Notes: generated by a model from the sequence alone, not told the origin. DNA of 64,000 nt from Planctomycetota bacterium (GCA_021819825.1 JAKAEZ010000010.1:1-64000), one strand, 5' to 3'. Shown: positions 52,517-62,705, numbered from the stretch's first letter. Program-made: numbers and translations.

Positions 52517-53434
52517 TTATTCCCGACCTGCCCGCCGGAGTTTCAGGGGGGGCGACAACGTTCGGCTCGATGGGCAGTGAATGCCAAGTGCCGCAAGGGC
52601 GTCATTATGGACAATATTCCGCAGCACCTCCCGTGGGATAATCGGCATGGGCGACCCCATCGCAAACTGATTGATGTTGTAAAGTGTATCAATACAATCC
52701 GTGGCGGTGGAGAATGGAAAATCACTGCCAAAAAGCAGTCGGCTGGTCACCTGCATTTCATAGGCTCGCAATAGCGCATCCCATGCAATCCAGGGCCGTC
52801 GCAACAACCCGGCGATCCCGGCAAATACATTATTGTGTTTGGCCAGCAGCATGAGGGTTTCATCGACCCAGGGATAACCCATGTGGCTTACGACTAATTT
52901 AAGATCAGGGAAGTTGCGGGCAATTTCATCCAGCAGCAGCGGGCGGGCGTATTCCAAGCGGGTGTGAGCCGAATTATACGGTCCGCTGGAAAAGATCACG
53001 GGTAATTTCAGGATCGCCGCGGACTCGTAAATTCGCATGGCTTGCGTGTCGCAGGGGTGAAAATCCTGTGCGGCGGGGGCGATGACCAGCCCCTTAAGCA
53101 ACGTGTTGTGTCCGATTTCCGCGACTTGTGCGGTGGCATCGGGGTCTGTGGGATCAAGCCCGGCAAAGCCAATCATTTGATCCGCATGTTCACTGCAATA
53201 ATCGGTAATAAGGTCGTTGGGGATGTACGCCCCGAGATAGCGGCTTTTAAAGCCCAGCACAAAGCTGCGCTGAACAGGCTCGGCGGCGAGATAATGGGAA
53301 GCGGTATCGGCCTTGGGCAGAAGTCGGACTTGTTCGTGCCCGAATCGCGTAGGTTGGGCAATGCGGTTAATGGCGTCGCGGCCCAGTTGTTCGGGGCTTT
53401 GCCAGATACTGGTGTGACAATCAATAATCATCAA
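52517..53434 (-). CDS. Amidohydrolase_2 family metal-dependent hydrolase
   Basis: The 305-aa TIM-barrel protein begins IIDCHTSIW, where the family usually has DxHxH; here it reads DCHTS, so the second His is absent. Further metal or catalytic positions are visible: VVSHMGYPW (His) and LLFGSDFPF (Asp). The C-terminal 15 residues are basic. It is divergent from a Gfo/Idh/MocA oxidoreductase with 143 bp between, a common pairing in sugar or cyclitol catabolism. ATG codons at 53434 and 53431 are both possible. Confidence 0.8.
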   Translation of the reverse strand: MMIIDCHTSIWQSPEQLGRDAINRIAQPTRFGHEQVRLLPKADTASHYLAAEPVQRSFVLGFKSRYLGAYIPNDLITDYCSEHADQMIGFAGLDPTDPDATAQVAEIGHNTLLKGLVIAPAAQDFHPCDTQAMRIYESAAILKLPVIFSSGPYNSAHTRLEYARPLLLDEIARNFPDLKLVVSHMGYPWVDETLMLLAKHNNVFAGIAGLLRRPWIAWDALLRAYEMQVTSRLLFGSDFPFSTATDCIDTLYNINQFAMGSPMPIIPREVLRNIVHNDALAALGIHCPSSRTLSPPLKLRRAGRE

Positions 53435-53577
53435 CAGTCAAGATACTCGCTGCACCGGGGGCGGGCAAGCAGTCCTGTTTGTGGGTCTGGTTTATCGTCT
53501 AAATCGGAGCCGAATGCTTTACTCAATAGCCCTGAAGGCCTAAAGTACCCACTTGGAAACTTGCGGAGTTGAAAATT

Positions 53578-54744
53578 ATGGCCGTTCATGTGGTGGAAAA
53601 AGTGAATAATCCGGTGCGGGTTGCGCAAATCGGTCTGGGTGGTGGGATTGGGCCTTTACACCTCGATGAAATGGAAAAAAATCCGAATTTTTCCATCGTA
53701 GCGGGGTGTGATTCCCGGTTGGAAAGTGAAGCAGTTGCCAAGCAAGCCGCACGAATTACCGCGCTGGGAGGGAAAATTTCATCGGATTTTCGTGAAGTAC
53801 TTAAAGACCCGCAGGTGGAGGCAGTCTGTATTGCCGCACCCCATTTTTTGCACCGGGAAATGACGGTCGCGGCCTTTGAGGCCGGCAAGCATGTGTTGGT
53901 GGAAAAGCCCATGGCGACGCACCCCGATGATTGCCGCGCCATGCTGGAGGCCCAGAAAAAGTCTGGTAAAGTTGGCGCGGTGCAGATGCAGCATGTGGGA
54001 AGAAAATCGGTTCTGGAACTGCGCCGGCATATTCAATCCGGAGCGATCGGCCCGATCAAGGAGATATTTCTTTCAAGTTTGTGGTGGCGTGAAAATCCCT
54101 ATTTTGAGCGCGTGGCATGGGCTGGAAAGAAGATGTTTGGTAATACCTGGAACCTTGATGGCATTATGTTCAATCAGGCGATTCACTTTATTAATCAGAC
54201 CCTGGTTCTGTGCTCCCAGGGTGATTTGCCGGCTGTGGCGGATACGCGGGATGTGCAAGTGGCTTTGTATAAATTTCATGATACTCCCGCCTTGGAAATG
54301 GAAGATTGTGCGTTTATTTCAGCCACGCTCAATACGCCCGATGCACCACGGCTGTGGGCGATTGCCACAACGTGCAGCCGGGTTGATCGGCATTCCATTG
54401 AATTAATTGGAACTCATGGCCGGGCGTTATGGAATGGTGTGGGCTACTTATTTGTTGACGGGCAGCCGGCGCTGGAATTTACGGATGACAACAAAGAATT
54501 TGGCGGTACCTCGCGTGTGTTTAATAGCTTTGCGCAGGCGGTGCGAACCGGAACGCGGCCGCTGACAGATTTTTCGGCCATTTGCAAAACCACGGATTTT
54601 GTATTCTCATGTTATCAGAGCGCGGGCTGGAAAATCAAAAAGGCCCCCTGGAGCGCTACCGATACGTTGCCGGAAATTTTCCGGCAGGTACATCAGCAGC
54701 GTAAATTGCCGGCGGCGCTGAAATCAGTGCCGTCCTGGGCGTAA
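53578..54744 (+). CDS. Gfo/Idh/MocA-family oxidoreductase
   Basis: The 388-aa NAD(P)-dependent sugar dehydrogenase-like enzyme has a Rossmann start (VRVAQIGLGGGIGPLHLDEM), the conserved VLVEKPMATHPDDCRAML with the catalytic Lys of the EKP motif, and a second alpha/beta domain containing WNLDGIMFNQAIHFIN. GGAG ends 9 nt before the ATG at 53578. The substrate cannot be told. It is followed after 68 bp by the M16 peptidase pair, probably as a separate unit. Confidence 0.9.
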   Translation: MAVHVVEKVNNPVRVAQIGLGGGIGPLHLDEMEKNPNFSIVAGCDSRLESEAVAKQAARITALGGKISSDFREVLKDPQVEAVCIAAPHFLHREMTVAAFEAGKHVLVEKPMATHPDDCRAMLEAQKKSGKVGAVQMQHVGRKSVLELRRHIQSGAIGPIKEIFLSSLWWRENPYFERVAWAGKKMFGNTWNLDGIMFNQAIHFINQTLVLCSQGDLPAVADTRDVQVALYKFHDTPALEMEDCAFISATLNTPDAPRLWAIATTCSRVDRHSIELIGTHGRALWNGVGYLFVDGQPALEFTDDNKEFGGTSRVFNSFAQAVRTGTRPLTDFSAICKTTDFVFSCYQSAGWKIKKAPWSATDTLPEIFRQVHQQRKLPAALKSVPSWA

Positions 54745-54812
54745 AAAATTCGGGTAGCGGCGTGGGCCGGCTGAAAGTTTGGAAATATGCTCGCAGCAAT
54801 CAGGAGTCGCAT

Positions 54813-56084
54813 GTGTCAATAGTAAAAACCACCGGCATAAAAGCCCGGCAGGATGTAACCACCTTATCCAATGGCTTAACATTGCTGGTGGAGTCGATGC
54901 CCGACGTGCGATCCGCCGCGCTGACCATTCTTACGCCCATGGGGGCCGCATCAGATCCGGCCGATGGTTTGGGGAGTGCCAATGTTCTGGCGGATTGGAT
55001 AACGCGCGGGGCCGGCGAAAGAGATAACCGTGCACTAACCGATTACCTTGATTCATTGGGCGTGCAGCGATCCACCAGTGCCGAGACGGTGTTTATGCGA
55101 TTTAACGCGTCGATGCTGGCCGATAAGTTGCCGCAGGTATTGCCGGTGTACGGGGATATATTATTGCGGCCCATGCTGTCGGACGCGGGTTTTGGCCCGG
55201 CGCGAGATTTGGCCATGCAGCAATTAGATGCCATTGAAGATGAACCTGCGCAAAAGCTGAATCTGCTGATTAAATCGCGTCATTTTCCCCAACCGTATGG
55301 CCGGCCGGTGGTGGGAAAAAAAGAACATCTCACGGCGTTAACGCCCGCGGGATTACGCCAGGATTTCGCAAACCGATCAACAGCGCGAGGCTCGATTCTG
55401 GCGGTGGCGGGAGCGGTGGAATTTGCGGCGGTGCGGGATATGGTGGAACAGCATTTCGGATTGTGGCAGTCCAAAGAACCTGTGCAGATGCCGGCACAAG
55501 CCGCAGCGGGCGGGGTGTGGCATGAACAGCAGGCCAGTAATCAGGTGCAGATCGGCCTGGCATTTGATGCGATTCCGGAGTCTGATCCGGACAGCATTGT
55601 GCTGCAAATTGCGATCAATATTTTAAGCGGGGGCATGGGTGCTCGGTTGTTTTCGGAAATTCGAGAAAAGCAGGGCCTGTGCTATTCCGTCAGCGCGGGG
55701 TATATGAGTTTGAAACATTTTGGCGCGGTTCTTGGATACGCCGGTACCGTGCCGGAGCGGGCGCAAAAAACCCTGGATTCGTTTCTGCATGAATTGCAGC
55801 GTTTCAGCGCCGGTGCCCAGCGCGATGAACTTGACCGGGCGCAGGTGGGCATGAAAGCCCGAGTGATTATGAATGGGGAAAGCTCCGCTGCGCGAGCCGG
55901 TGCCATCGCCCATGATTTTTATCATTATGGCCGCCCGCGCACACTGGACGAATTGCGTGCCCGCATTGAAAGTGTTGATCTTAAACGCCTCAATGCGTTT
56001 CTTGATACGCATCGGGCGGGCAAAATGACGGTAGTGACAATTGGGCCGGCCCCCCTGGCGGTTCCCGTGGATATGATTGGTTAA
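54813..56084 (+). CDS. M16-family peptidase-like subunit without zinc motif
   Basis: The 423-aa protein has the M16 fold (LSNGLTLLVESMPDVRSAAL, NILSGGMGARLFSEIREKQG, LCYSVSAGY), but the place of HxxEH reads GSANVLADWITRGAG, so it cannot bind zinc. Such subunits pair with an active partner; the active M16 gene follows after 69 bp. The GTG at 54813 has AGGAG 6 nt upstream and is preferred to the GTG at 54762. Confidence 0.9.
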   Translation: MSIVKTTGIKARQDVTTLSNGLTLLVESMPDVRSAALTILTPMGAASDPADGLGSANVLADWITRGAGERDNRALTDYLDSLGVQRSTSAETVFMRFNASMLADKLPQVLPVYGDILLRPMLSDAGFGPARDLAMQQLDAIEDEPAQKLNLLIKSRHFPQPYGRPVVGKKEHLTALTPAGLRQDFANRSTARGSILAVAGAVEFAAVRDMVEQHFGLWQSKEPVQMPAQAAAGGVWHEQQASNQVQIGLAFDAIPESDPDSIVLQIAINILSGGMGARLFSEIREKQGLCYSVSAGYMSLKHFGAVLGYAGTVPERAQKTLDSFLHELQRFSAGAQRDELDRAQVGMKARVIMNGESSAARAGAIAHDFYHYGRPRTLDELRARIESVDLKRLNAFLDTHRAGKMTVVTIGPAPLAVPVDMIG

Positions 56085-56153
56085 TAGCGCGGCAGGCGGC
56101 GAACGCCTGTGGCGCGGTGCCCGGCGGCAGGATAATTCCCGGAGAGTTTTTAC

Positions 56154-57380
56154 ATGGTTACCTTTAAGCATACACAATTAAAAAACGGCATGGATATCGT
56201 GGCGGAAATAAATCCCGATGCCCAAAGCGTCGCCATTGGATTTATGGTGAAAACCGGTTCACGGGATGAAACCGATGACGTGTCCGGCGTGTCGCATTTT
56301 CTTGAACACATGATGTTCAAAGGAACTTCCCGCCGCTCCAGTGCTGATGTAAATCGGGAATTTGACGCCATGGGGGCGCGTAACAACGCGTTTACCAGCA
56401 ATGAGGTAACGTGCTACTGGGCCCATATTCTTCCGGAGTTCCTGCCCGCCGCCCTTGATCTGCTGGCGGACATGATGCGCCCGGCGTTGCACAGCGATGA
56501 TTTTGACATGGAAAAGAAAGTTATCCTGGAGGAAATCGCCCTTTATCTGGATCGCCCCGGCCATGTTTTGTATGAAGCGATTATGAAAGACCATTTCGGC
56601 CGTCATCCGATGGCGTATTCTATCCTGGGCACAAAGGAATCCATCACCGCGTTAACCCGTGATCAGATGAAAACCTATTTTGACGCCCGATATGGCCCCG
56701 GCAATATGGTGCTGGCCGTGGCCGGTAAAGTGGACTTTGATGAATTACTGCGGCTATCGGAAGAAAAGTGCGGGCAGTGGAAGCATCTGGATGTGCAGAG
56801 GCAATATCCCGCGGCAGAGATAAAAGGCGGCCGGCGGCACATCGCCGATCCTAAGCTTAAGCGGCATTACGTTGCTTTAATGTGCCCCGGCCCATCAGCA
56901 CAGCATGACGGCCGGTATGCGGCGCAAGTACTGGCGGATGCGGTTGGAGATCATGAAGGGTCGCGATTTTATTGGGCGCTTGTTGAGCCTGGTTTGGCGG
57001 ATGAAGCGGATTTTTCATTTTACCCGCACGACAAAGTTGGAAGCTTTTTTGCCTATGCCTCGTGTGATCCGGCGAGATCCGGGCAAGTTGCCGATATCCT
57101 GCAAAGCGAACTAAAAAAAATTATTCTCCACGGTTTGACCGATCAGGAAATTTCCCGCAGCAAAAATAAAATTGCCACCGCCGCGGTTTTACAGGGGGAA
57201 TTGCCGCTGGGCCGCATGCGTAATATCTGTTCGCGCTGGATTTACAACAAGGAATACAAAACCCTTGAAGAAGACCTGCGACTGCTAGAAAGTGTCGACG
57301 CCGACGCCATAAAAAAGGTGATTCAGGAGTACCCCTTTGACCCGATCACCACCACAACGCTGGGGCCGGCGGCGGCCTGA
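56154..57380 (+). CDS. M16-family zinc peptidase (catalytic subunit)
   Basis: The 408-aa protein carries the inverted zinc motif in VSHFLEHMMFKGT (HFLEH) and the downstream Glu in KKVILEEIALYLD, as in mitochondrial processing peptidase beta and bacterial PqqL/YmxG-type enzymes. Together with the preceding inactive homologue it should form a heterodimer with one catalytic and one structural subunit. The ATG has GGAGAG 8-9 nt upstream. Confidence 0.93.
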   Translation: MVTFKHTQLKNGMDIVAEINPDAQSVAIGFMVKTGSRDETDDVSGVSHFLEHMMFKGTSRRSSADVNREFDAMGARNNAFTSNEVTCYWAHILPEFLPAALDLLADMMRPALHSDDFDMEKKVILEEIALYLDRPGHVLYEAIMKDHFGRHPMAYSILGTKESITALTRDQMKTYFDARYGPGNMVLAVAGKVDFDELLRLSEEKCGQWKHLDVQRQYPAAEIKGGRRHIADPKLKRHYVALMCPGPSAQHDGRYAAQVLADAVGDHEGSRFYWALVEPGLADEADFSFYPHDKVGSFFAYASCDPARSGQVADILQSELKKIILHGLTDQEISRSKNKIATAAVLQGELPLGRMRNICSRWIYNKEYKTLEEDLRLLESVDADAIKKVIQEYPFDPITTTTLGPAAA

Positions 57381-57453
57381 CGTTGCGTTGACCCATGGCT
57401 GCGGCACTATCCGCGCCGAACAAACCGTCGGATCATCGCACCCCCCGGTATCG

Positions 57454-57868
57454 CATCCAACTCAACGCTGCCGCATTGAGCTATTGGAATCGCCGCGATC
57501 CTACCCGCAGCGTCCCCGGAGAAGATAACCGTTAGCCCGACGCGGAAGCGTCGTGGTTGGATGCGGAACGCGGTCACGGAAAAAAACCGCACCGTAATGC
57601 GGCAGGCCCCGTATCCATCGGGACGGCCAAACCACGTGGCGTCATCAAATAATTTCCCACATCCAACTCAACGCTGCCGCATTAAGCTATTGGAATCGCC
57701 GCGATCCTACGCGCAACGCCCCCGGAGAAGATAATCATTAGCCCGACGCGGAAGCGTCGTGGTTGGATGCGGAACGCGGCCACGGAAAAAACCCGCACCG
57801 CAATGTGGCAGGCCCCGTATCTATCGCAACGGCCAAACGATGTGGTGTCATCAAATAATTTCCCGTAT
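57454..57868. repeat. 206-bp direct tandem repeat, two copies
   Basis: Copy 1 (57454-57659) and copy 2 (57660-about 57868) start with CATCCAACTCAACGCTGCCG and are about 90 percent alike by eye. Each holds the hairpin GACGC-GGAA-GCGTC followed by GTGGTTGGATGCGGAACGCG, and each ends near CATCAAATAATTTCCC. No conserved frame with a normal start is seen in both; frames on the minus strand reading FRIQPRRFRVG are judged accidental. Confidence 0.85.
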
Positions 57869-58077
57869 CCGTTGGCAAACCTTCGCATACTGCAACTGCT
57901 GCTGGGAAAATGGCTGATGCTTGAAAAATATGTCGCAACATGTTCGGTTTTTATGCGTTGTACCACTACAATCAGGCATCGGGTCAGGCGGGGTGGTGGG
58001 GCCGCGCACAAGGGGCTGATTTGGGTGAGGAAATTTAGGCCGCTGGGCGGCGTGTCGACACAGGGGCGGGAAAATTT
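57869..58077 (+). other. Region upstream of the GH35 gene
   Basis: No gene and no clear promoter is seen; together with the tandem repeat it makes a 697-bp gap between the M16 pair and GH35. The promoter of GH35 must lie here or in the repeat. Confidence 0.35.
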
Positions 58078-61000
58078 GTGGCGTGGCTGATTCGGAGTGT
58101 AACATTGCTGCCAGTGCGATCTAAATTCTTGAACTATGGTAAAATTTCTATTTCTGTCCTGCGATTGTCCACAATTGTGGCCGTCATAATGCTTGCCTGT
58201 CACGCTGCGCCGGTGGCGGCCTTTGGCCCGGAAGATGTGGCGATGTTCCCGCCGACGGCGGCGGCCAAGCCGTATATTGATTTTGACGGAAAAGGCTTTA
58301 TTATCCGAGGCAAACGGGTATTTATCGCGTCCGGAAGTCTGCATTATCAACGGGTGCCGCGGGCGTTATGGGCCAGTCGGCTGCTGAAGATGAAGCGGGC
58401 CGGCTTTAATTGTGTTCAGACGTATATCTTCTGGAGCTATCAGGAACCGCGCAAGGGTGAATTCGACTTTAAGGGGCGTCATAATCTGGCGGCCTTTTTA
58501 AAACTGGTTCACAAAATGGGTTTCTACGCCATTCTCCGCATTGGCCCATACTGCAATGGGGAATGGAGTCAGGGTGGCTGGCCGGTGTGGCTGCGGTTCA
58601 TTCCGGGTATGGCGGTGCGTGAGGATGACAAACCCTTTATCCGTGCGGTCAACAGCTACTACAACAAACTTTTACCAATCGTTGCGGCCAATCAAATCAA
58701 TCGCGGCGGCCCGGTGATTATGGCGCAGTTGGAAAATGAAGATTCGGACGGCTGGGGCAATGTGCTGCCCAATAATTATTACAAATATCTCTATAATAAA
58801 ACCCGGGGCATGGGTATTGATGTGCCTATGTATTTTAGCGGCATGCATCATGGCAACAGTCCCGCAGGTCCCGGTCCATGGAGCACAAAAAGCCGGAGCA
58901 GTCCATGGTTTACCACAGAAATGTGGACCGGGTGGTTTACTTTATATCGGACGCACCCGCCGGCGCTTAGGCAGATCAGTCGGCAAGCGATGTGGCATGT
59001 TATTGCGTATGGGGGCAACGGCTACGACGCCTATATGGCCGTTGGCGGCACCACGCCATCCTACTATGTGGATAATACCATTGGTCCCAGTTACGACTTT
59101 GCCGCACCTATTGGCCAAGCGGGTGATTTGCGGCCGCTCTATTACATCTACAAAACCGCCAATTATTTCGGACGTAGCTTTCAGCGCATTCTGGAAACCA
59201 GCATTAACGTGCGCCATGTGAAATTCAAGGCACCGCCCGGTGTGCGCGTGTTTGAGCGACAAAGCCCCAGCGGTGATATGTTTTTTTATCAGAACTTATC
59301 GTTCCAACCGATGACGGTAAAAATTCCCGACGGCTGTTCCCAGACGATAGCCGGGTTTCATCTGTTTGCGGTCGTGAAGAACTTTGCCATCAACAAAACC
59401 TTCAAATTACGGGCGAGTTGCGCGCGAATCTTCGGCATATTTAAGCAGGGAGCAACCACCACGCTGGTGACATACGGGCCACCGGGATCGCAGATTCTTT
59501 TGCAGTTGGGCGTGCAAGGGAAAATTTTATCACAAGCAAAATCGTTCAAAAAAGAATCTGAATCCGGAGGTTTGACGCTGCAGGTGAAAGTGCCGGCGGC
59601 GGGTCCGGATATTTACCTTATCAAAACCGCGCATCGCACGCTGCGCATATTTGTGGAAAGTCGCCAGGCCATGTATCACACCTGGTTTTTGAACATCGGC
59701 GGCAAGCCGGCGGTGGTTTGTGGACCCGCTTATGTTGGGCGCACCCAAGCCAGTAACGGACACATTGTGCTTCATACGCAAATGCCGCTGGCGGATAACA
59801 TTCGCGATGCGCAGATTTATTTCGGCGATTCGTCGAAGCCGATTTCTGTCAGTTCATGGGCCGGACCGCGGAAGGCGGCGAATTTGGCCGTTCCGGCATT
59901 TGCGCCTTGGCAGATGCGATTGGCGGATGGTCCGGCAAATCCGAAATATGATGATAAATCCTGGATTTCCGCACCCAATCCGGTGCAGATGGGCGTGGGA
60001 GATTATCCCGGTCTGCATCAATGGTATCGCAGTAAAATAACCGTAAAAAAAGCCGGGGCCTATCGCATTTTGTTTTCACATGTCGTGGCCACCGCGGAGG
60101 TATTTGTCAACGGGAAATTGATCCAAGTGGGTGGGCAGCGGGCGGTGAATGTGCGGCTCAAAGCTGGGGTCAATGATCTGGCGGTTTTTGCCAGTTCCAG
60201 CGGGCGACCGAAGTTGTGGAGTTATATTGGCCCCTACACCAAAGTGGGGGCAGTGGGAATTTCCGGCAAGGCGATACTCATGAAGGTGGTAACCAAAAAT
60301 CTGGTGGTGGGAAATTGGGAATACCATTATCTGTCGCTGTCCAAATCGGCGGCGATGGTACACGTGTTATCTGATCAGACGCACGGGAAGTTTCATAAGT
60401 TAAATCACAACGTTATTCCGGAATTTAAGAAGCCGGGCTTTATATGGCTGCGGGCCAAAATTTCCCAGATTAATGCTGATCATCTGGTGCTTTTCTGTCA
60501 ACATCCCATGCCAAACGCCTTCATCTGTTTTGATGCCGGACGAGTGGATCCGCGCGTGGTCGGGACCAATCCGGCACGGGCGATGCTGACATTCTGGTAC
60601 GGTAAACAGCCTAATATTCTCAGCATGTTAATACCGACCAATGCGATGCACTCTCTGGGGCAGGTATCTCTAAGCCTGTCCCGCCTGGCACCGGCCGTAC
60701 GCGGCGGGGGAGTTATTGGGCCTTGGCGGATGCGTGGCGGCATGGGCTTGCCATTTAATAAAACCGGATGGAAGAACTTCACTCAAGCTCCAAATGTGCC
60801 ATGCTTTTATCGAACGGCTTTTACCTGGAATCCCAAGGTAAATCCGCAGGATAAGCTGCATGTCATTATGCGCGTGGCCTGGGGTGATCTAACGGGCGGA
60901 TATATGTGGCTTAATGGCCATAATCTTGGGCATTACCCGGATACCGTCATGACCATGGGGTTGTATATACCAAGCTACTATCTCAGGCGTGGAGCCAACC

Positions 61001-61101
61001 AATTGATTGTGTCCGCTCAGGAAGGCCATTCGCCGGCGAACACGCGACTGGTGGTGGAAAAGACCGCCAGCCGCTGGTATACGACCTTGGCTTCCAAATA
61101 A
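58078..61101 (+). CDS. Secreted GH35 beta-galactosidase
   Basis: The 1007-aa protein has a signal segment (VLRLSTIVAVIMLACHAAPV, then AAF), a GH35 barrel (GKRVFIASGSLHYQRVPRAL, YIFWSYQEPRKGEFDFKGRH in parts, LRIGPYCNGEWSQGGWPVWL), acid/base Glu221 in AQLENE and nucleophile Glu281 in FTTEMWTGWF. Two or three beta-rich domains follow, among them a jelly roll around 610-720 and the last one with GGYMWLNGHNLGHYP. The start is uncertain: GTG 58078 lacks a ribosome binding site; a TTG at 58129 or nearby would give a more normal signal peptide. Confidence 0.9.
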   Translation: MAWLIRSVTLLPVRSKFLNYGKISISVLRLSTIVAVIMLACHAAPVAAFGPEDVAMFPPTAAAKPYIDFDGKGFIIRGKRVFIASGSLHYQRVPRALWASRLLKMKRAGFNCVQTYIFWSYQEPRKGEFDFKGRHNLAAFLKLVHKMGFYAILRIGPYCNGEWSQGGWPVWLRFIPGMAVREDDKPFIRAVNSYYNKLLPIVAANQINRGGPVIMAQLENEDSDGWGNVLPNNYYKYLYNKTRGMGIDVPMYFSGMHHGNSPAGPGPWSTKSRSSPWFTTEMWTGWFTLYRTHPPALRQISRQAMWHVIAYGGNGYDAYMAVGGTTPSYYVDNTIGPSYDFAAPIGQAGDLRPLYYIYKTANYFGRSFQRILETSINVRHVKFKAPPGVRVFERQSPSGDMFFYQNLSFQPMTVKIPDGCSQTIAGFHLFAVVKNFAINKTFKLRASCARIFGIFKQGATTTLVTYGPPGSQILLQLGVQGKILSQAKSFKKESESGGLTLQVKVPAAGPDIYLIKTAHRTLRIFVESRQAMYHTWFLNIGGKPAVVCGPAYVGRTQASNGHIVLHTQMPLADNIRDAQIYFGDSSKPISVSSWAGPRKAANLAVPAFAPWQMRLADGPANPKYDDKSWISAPNPVQMGVGDYPGLHQWYRSKITVKKAGAYRILFSHVVATAEVFVNGKLIQVGGQRAVNVRLKAGVNDLAVFASSSGRPKLWSYIGPYTKVGAVGISGKAILMKVVTKNLVVGNWEYHYLSLSKSAAMVHVLSDQTHGKFHKLNHNVIPEFKKPGFIWLRAKISQINADHLVLFCQHPMPNAFICFDAGRVDPRVVGTNPARAMLTFWYGKQPNILSMLIPTNAMHSLGQVSLSLSRLAPAVRGGGVIGPWRMRGGMGLPFNKTGWKNFTQAPNVPCFYRTAFTWNPKVNPQDKLHVIMRVAWGDLTGGYMWLNGHNLGHYPDTVMTMGLYIPSYYLRRGANQLIVSAQEGHSPANTRLVVEKTASRWYTTLASK

Positions 61102-61142
61102 AGGCCCACGTACGCCCGTGCAAACTTGAGACCGAGTCTCAA

Positions 61143-61178
61143 TTGACATCGCGCTCCTGAATCCCTAACATAATTCAG
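61143..61178 (+). promoter_or_regulatory. suf promoter with inverted repeat over the -10 box
   Basis: TTGACA (61143-61148), a 17-bp spacer and TAACAT (61166-61171) form a strong promoter. CTGAAT (61157-61162) and ATTCAG (61173-61178) are a perfect inverted repeat with 10 bp between, placed over the -10 box. This is the position of a repressor site; an Fe-S responsive regulator is a guess. Confidence 0.6.
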
Positions 61179-61241
61179 AGAATGTTGCTGGACTTTTTCA
61201 GGCAATCCGCTTGGATTTGCCTGTTTTTAGGGGTTTTTGCC

Positions 61242-62684
61242 ATGCCGACAGATGAAGGCACAATAGAAACACTGGCCAATCAGGAATATAAATGGGGTTT
61301 CGTCACCGACATTGAGGCGGACGCCTTACCCAAAGGCCTGAATGAAGATATTGTTCGTGCCATTTCCAAGCGGAAAAATGAGCCTGAGTTCATGACGCAG
61401 TGGCGGCTTAAGGCCTACCGCCATTGGCTGACCATGACCGAACCAAAGTGGCCGAATGTAAAATATCCGAAAATCGATTTTCAGGATGTGATTTATTACT
61501 CGGCTCCGAAGGCCAAAAAGCAACTTAAAAGCTTGGATGAAGTCGATCCGGAATTGCTGCGCACCTACGAAAAGCTGGGCGTGCCGCTGGAAGAGCAGAA
61601 AATATTTGCCGGTGTGGCGGTGGACGCCGTTTTTGATTCGGTATCCGTCGCGACAACCTTCAAAGCCAAGCTGGCGGAAATGGGCGTAATTTTCTGCTCG
61701 TTTTCCGAAGCCGTGCAGGAACATCCGGAGTTGATCAGTAAATATCTGGGTTCGGTGGTGCCGTATTCGGATAACTTTTACGCCACGCTGAATTCCGCGG
61801 TATTTAGTGACGGCTCATTTTGTTACGTACCCAAAGGCGTGCGCTGCCCGATGGAATTGTCCACCTATTTCCGGATCAATGCCAAAAATACCGGGCAGTT
61901 TGAGCGTACATTAATTATCGCCGATGAGGGGGCTTATGTCAGTTATCTCGAAGGTTGCACCGCGCCCATGCGGGATGAAAATCAGTTGCACGCGGCCGTG
62001 GTGGAACTTGTGGCGCTCAAGGGCGCACAAATTAAATATTCTACGGTACAGAACTGGTACCCCGGTGATAAAGAGGGTAAAGGCGGCATCTATAATTTTG
62101 TCACCAAGCGCGGCAAATGTATGGATAGCGCCCGCATTTCCTGGACGCAGGTGGAAACCGGTTCAGCCATCACCTGGAAATACCCCAGCGTGATCCTGCA
62201 GGGAGATAATTCCATCGGCGAGTTTTATTCCGTCGCGCTGACCAACCACATGCAGCAGGCGGATACCGGCACAAAAATGATCCATATTGGCAAAAATACG
62301 CGCAGCACCGTGGTGTCCAAGGGCATCTCGGCGGGGAAGGGACAGAACACCTACCGCGGCCTGATTAAGATTTTGAAAAATGCCACCAACGCCCGCAATT
62401 ACACGCAATGCGATTCGCTGCTTCTGGGGGATAAATGCGGTGCCCATACCTTCCCGTACATCGAAGTTCGCAATACAAGTTCCAAGGCTGAACATGAAGC
62501 CTCCACCTCCAAAATCGGCGAGGATCAGCTTTTTTACTGCAAGCAGCGCGGTATATCTCTGGAAGATGCGGTTAATATGATTATCAACGGCTTCTGCAAG
62601 GAAGTGTTCCGGGAACTGCCGATGGAATTTGCCGTCGAAGCCCAAAAGTTGCTGGGCGTAAGCCTTGAAGGCAGTGTCGGATAG
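61242..62684 (+). CDS. sufB: Fe-S cluster assembly scaffold protein SufB
   Basis: The 480-aa scaffold subunit of the SufBCD complex builds Fe-S clusters. The diagnostic parts are [79 protein letters not shown] and [14 protein letters not shown]. The frame is open from 61182, but [20 protein letters not shown] begins a normal SufB, and AGGGG precedes the ATG at 61242. It is the first gene of sufB-sufC-sufD. Confidence 0.96.
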   Translation: MPTDEGTIETLANQEYKWGFVTDIEADALPKGLNEDIVRAISKRKNEPEFMTQWRLKAYRHWLTMTEPKWPNVKYPKIDFQDVIYYSAPKAKKQLKSLDEVDPELLRTYEKLGVPLEEQKIFAGVAVDAVFDSVSVATTFKAKLAEMGVIFCSFSEAVQEHPELISKYLGSVVPYSDNFYATLNSAVFSDGSFCYVPKGVRCPMELSTYFRINAKNTGQFERTLIIADEGAYVSYLEGCTAPMRDENQLHAAVVELVALKGAQIKYSTVQNWYPGDKEGKGGIYNFVTKRGKCMDSARISWTQVETGSAITWKYPSVILQGDNSIGEFYSVALTNHMQQADTGTKMIHIGKNTRSTVVSKGISAGKGQNTYRGLIKILKNATNARNYTQCDSLLLGDKCGAHTFPYIEVRNTSSKAEHEASTSKIGEDQLFYCKQRGISLEDAVNMIINGFCKEVFRELPMEFAVEAQKLLGVSLEGSVG

Positions 62685-62705
62685 CGCGGGAATATAATTC
62701 CCGCG
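62685..62705 (+). promoter_or_regulatory. Perfect hairpin between sufB and sufC
   Basis: CGCGGGAAT pairs with ATTCCCGCG across ATA, starting at the base after the sufB stop. A second short GC repeat (CCGCGGGAACG) follows. Without a T tract it is more likely a processing or mRNA-stability element, or a partial attenuator, than a terminator, as sufC lacks another promoter. Confidence 0.5.

Noticed and set aside
57407-58350. Minus-strand frames in the 206-bp repeats (FRIQPRRFRVG)
   Set aside because: They differ in length and end between copies and have no start signal; treated as noncoding.
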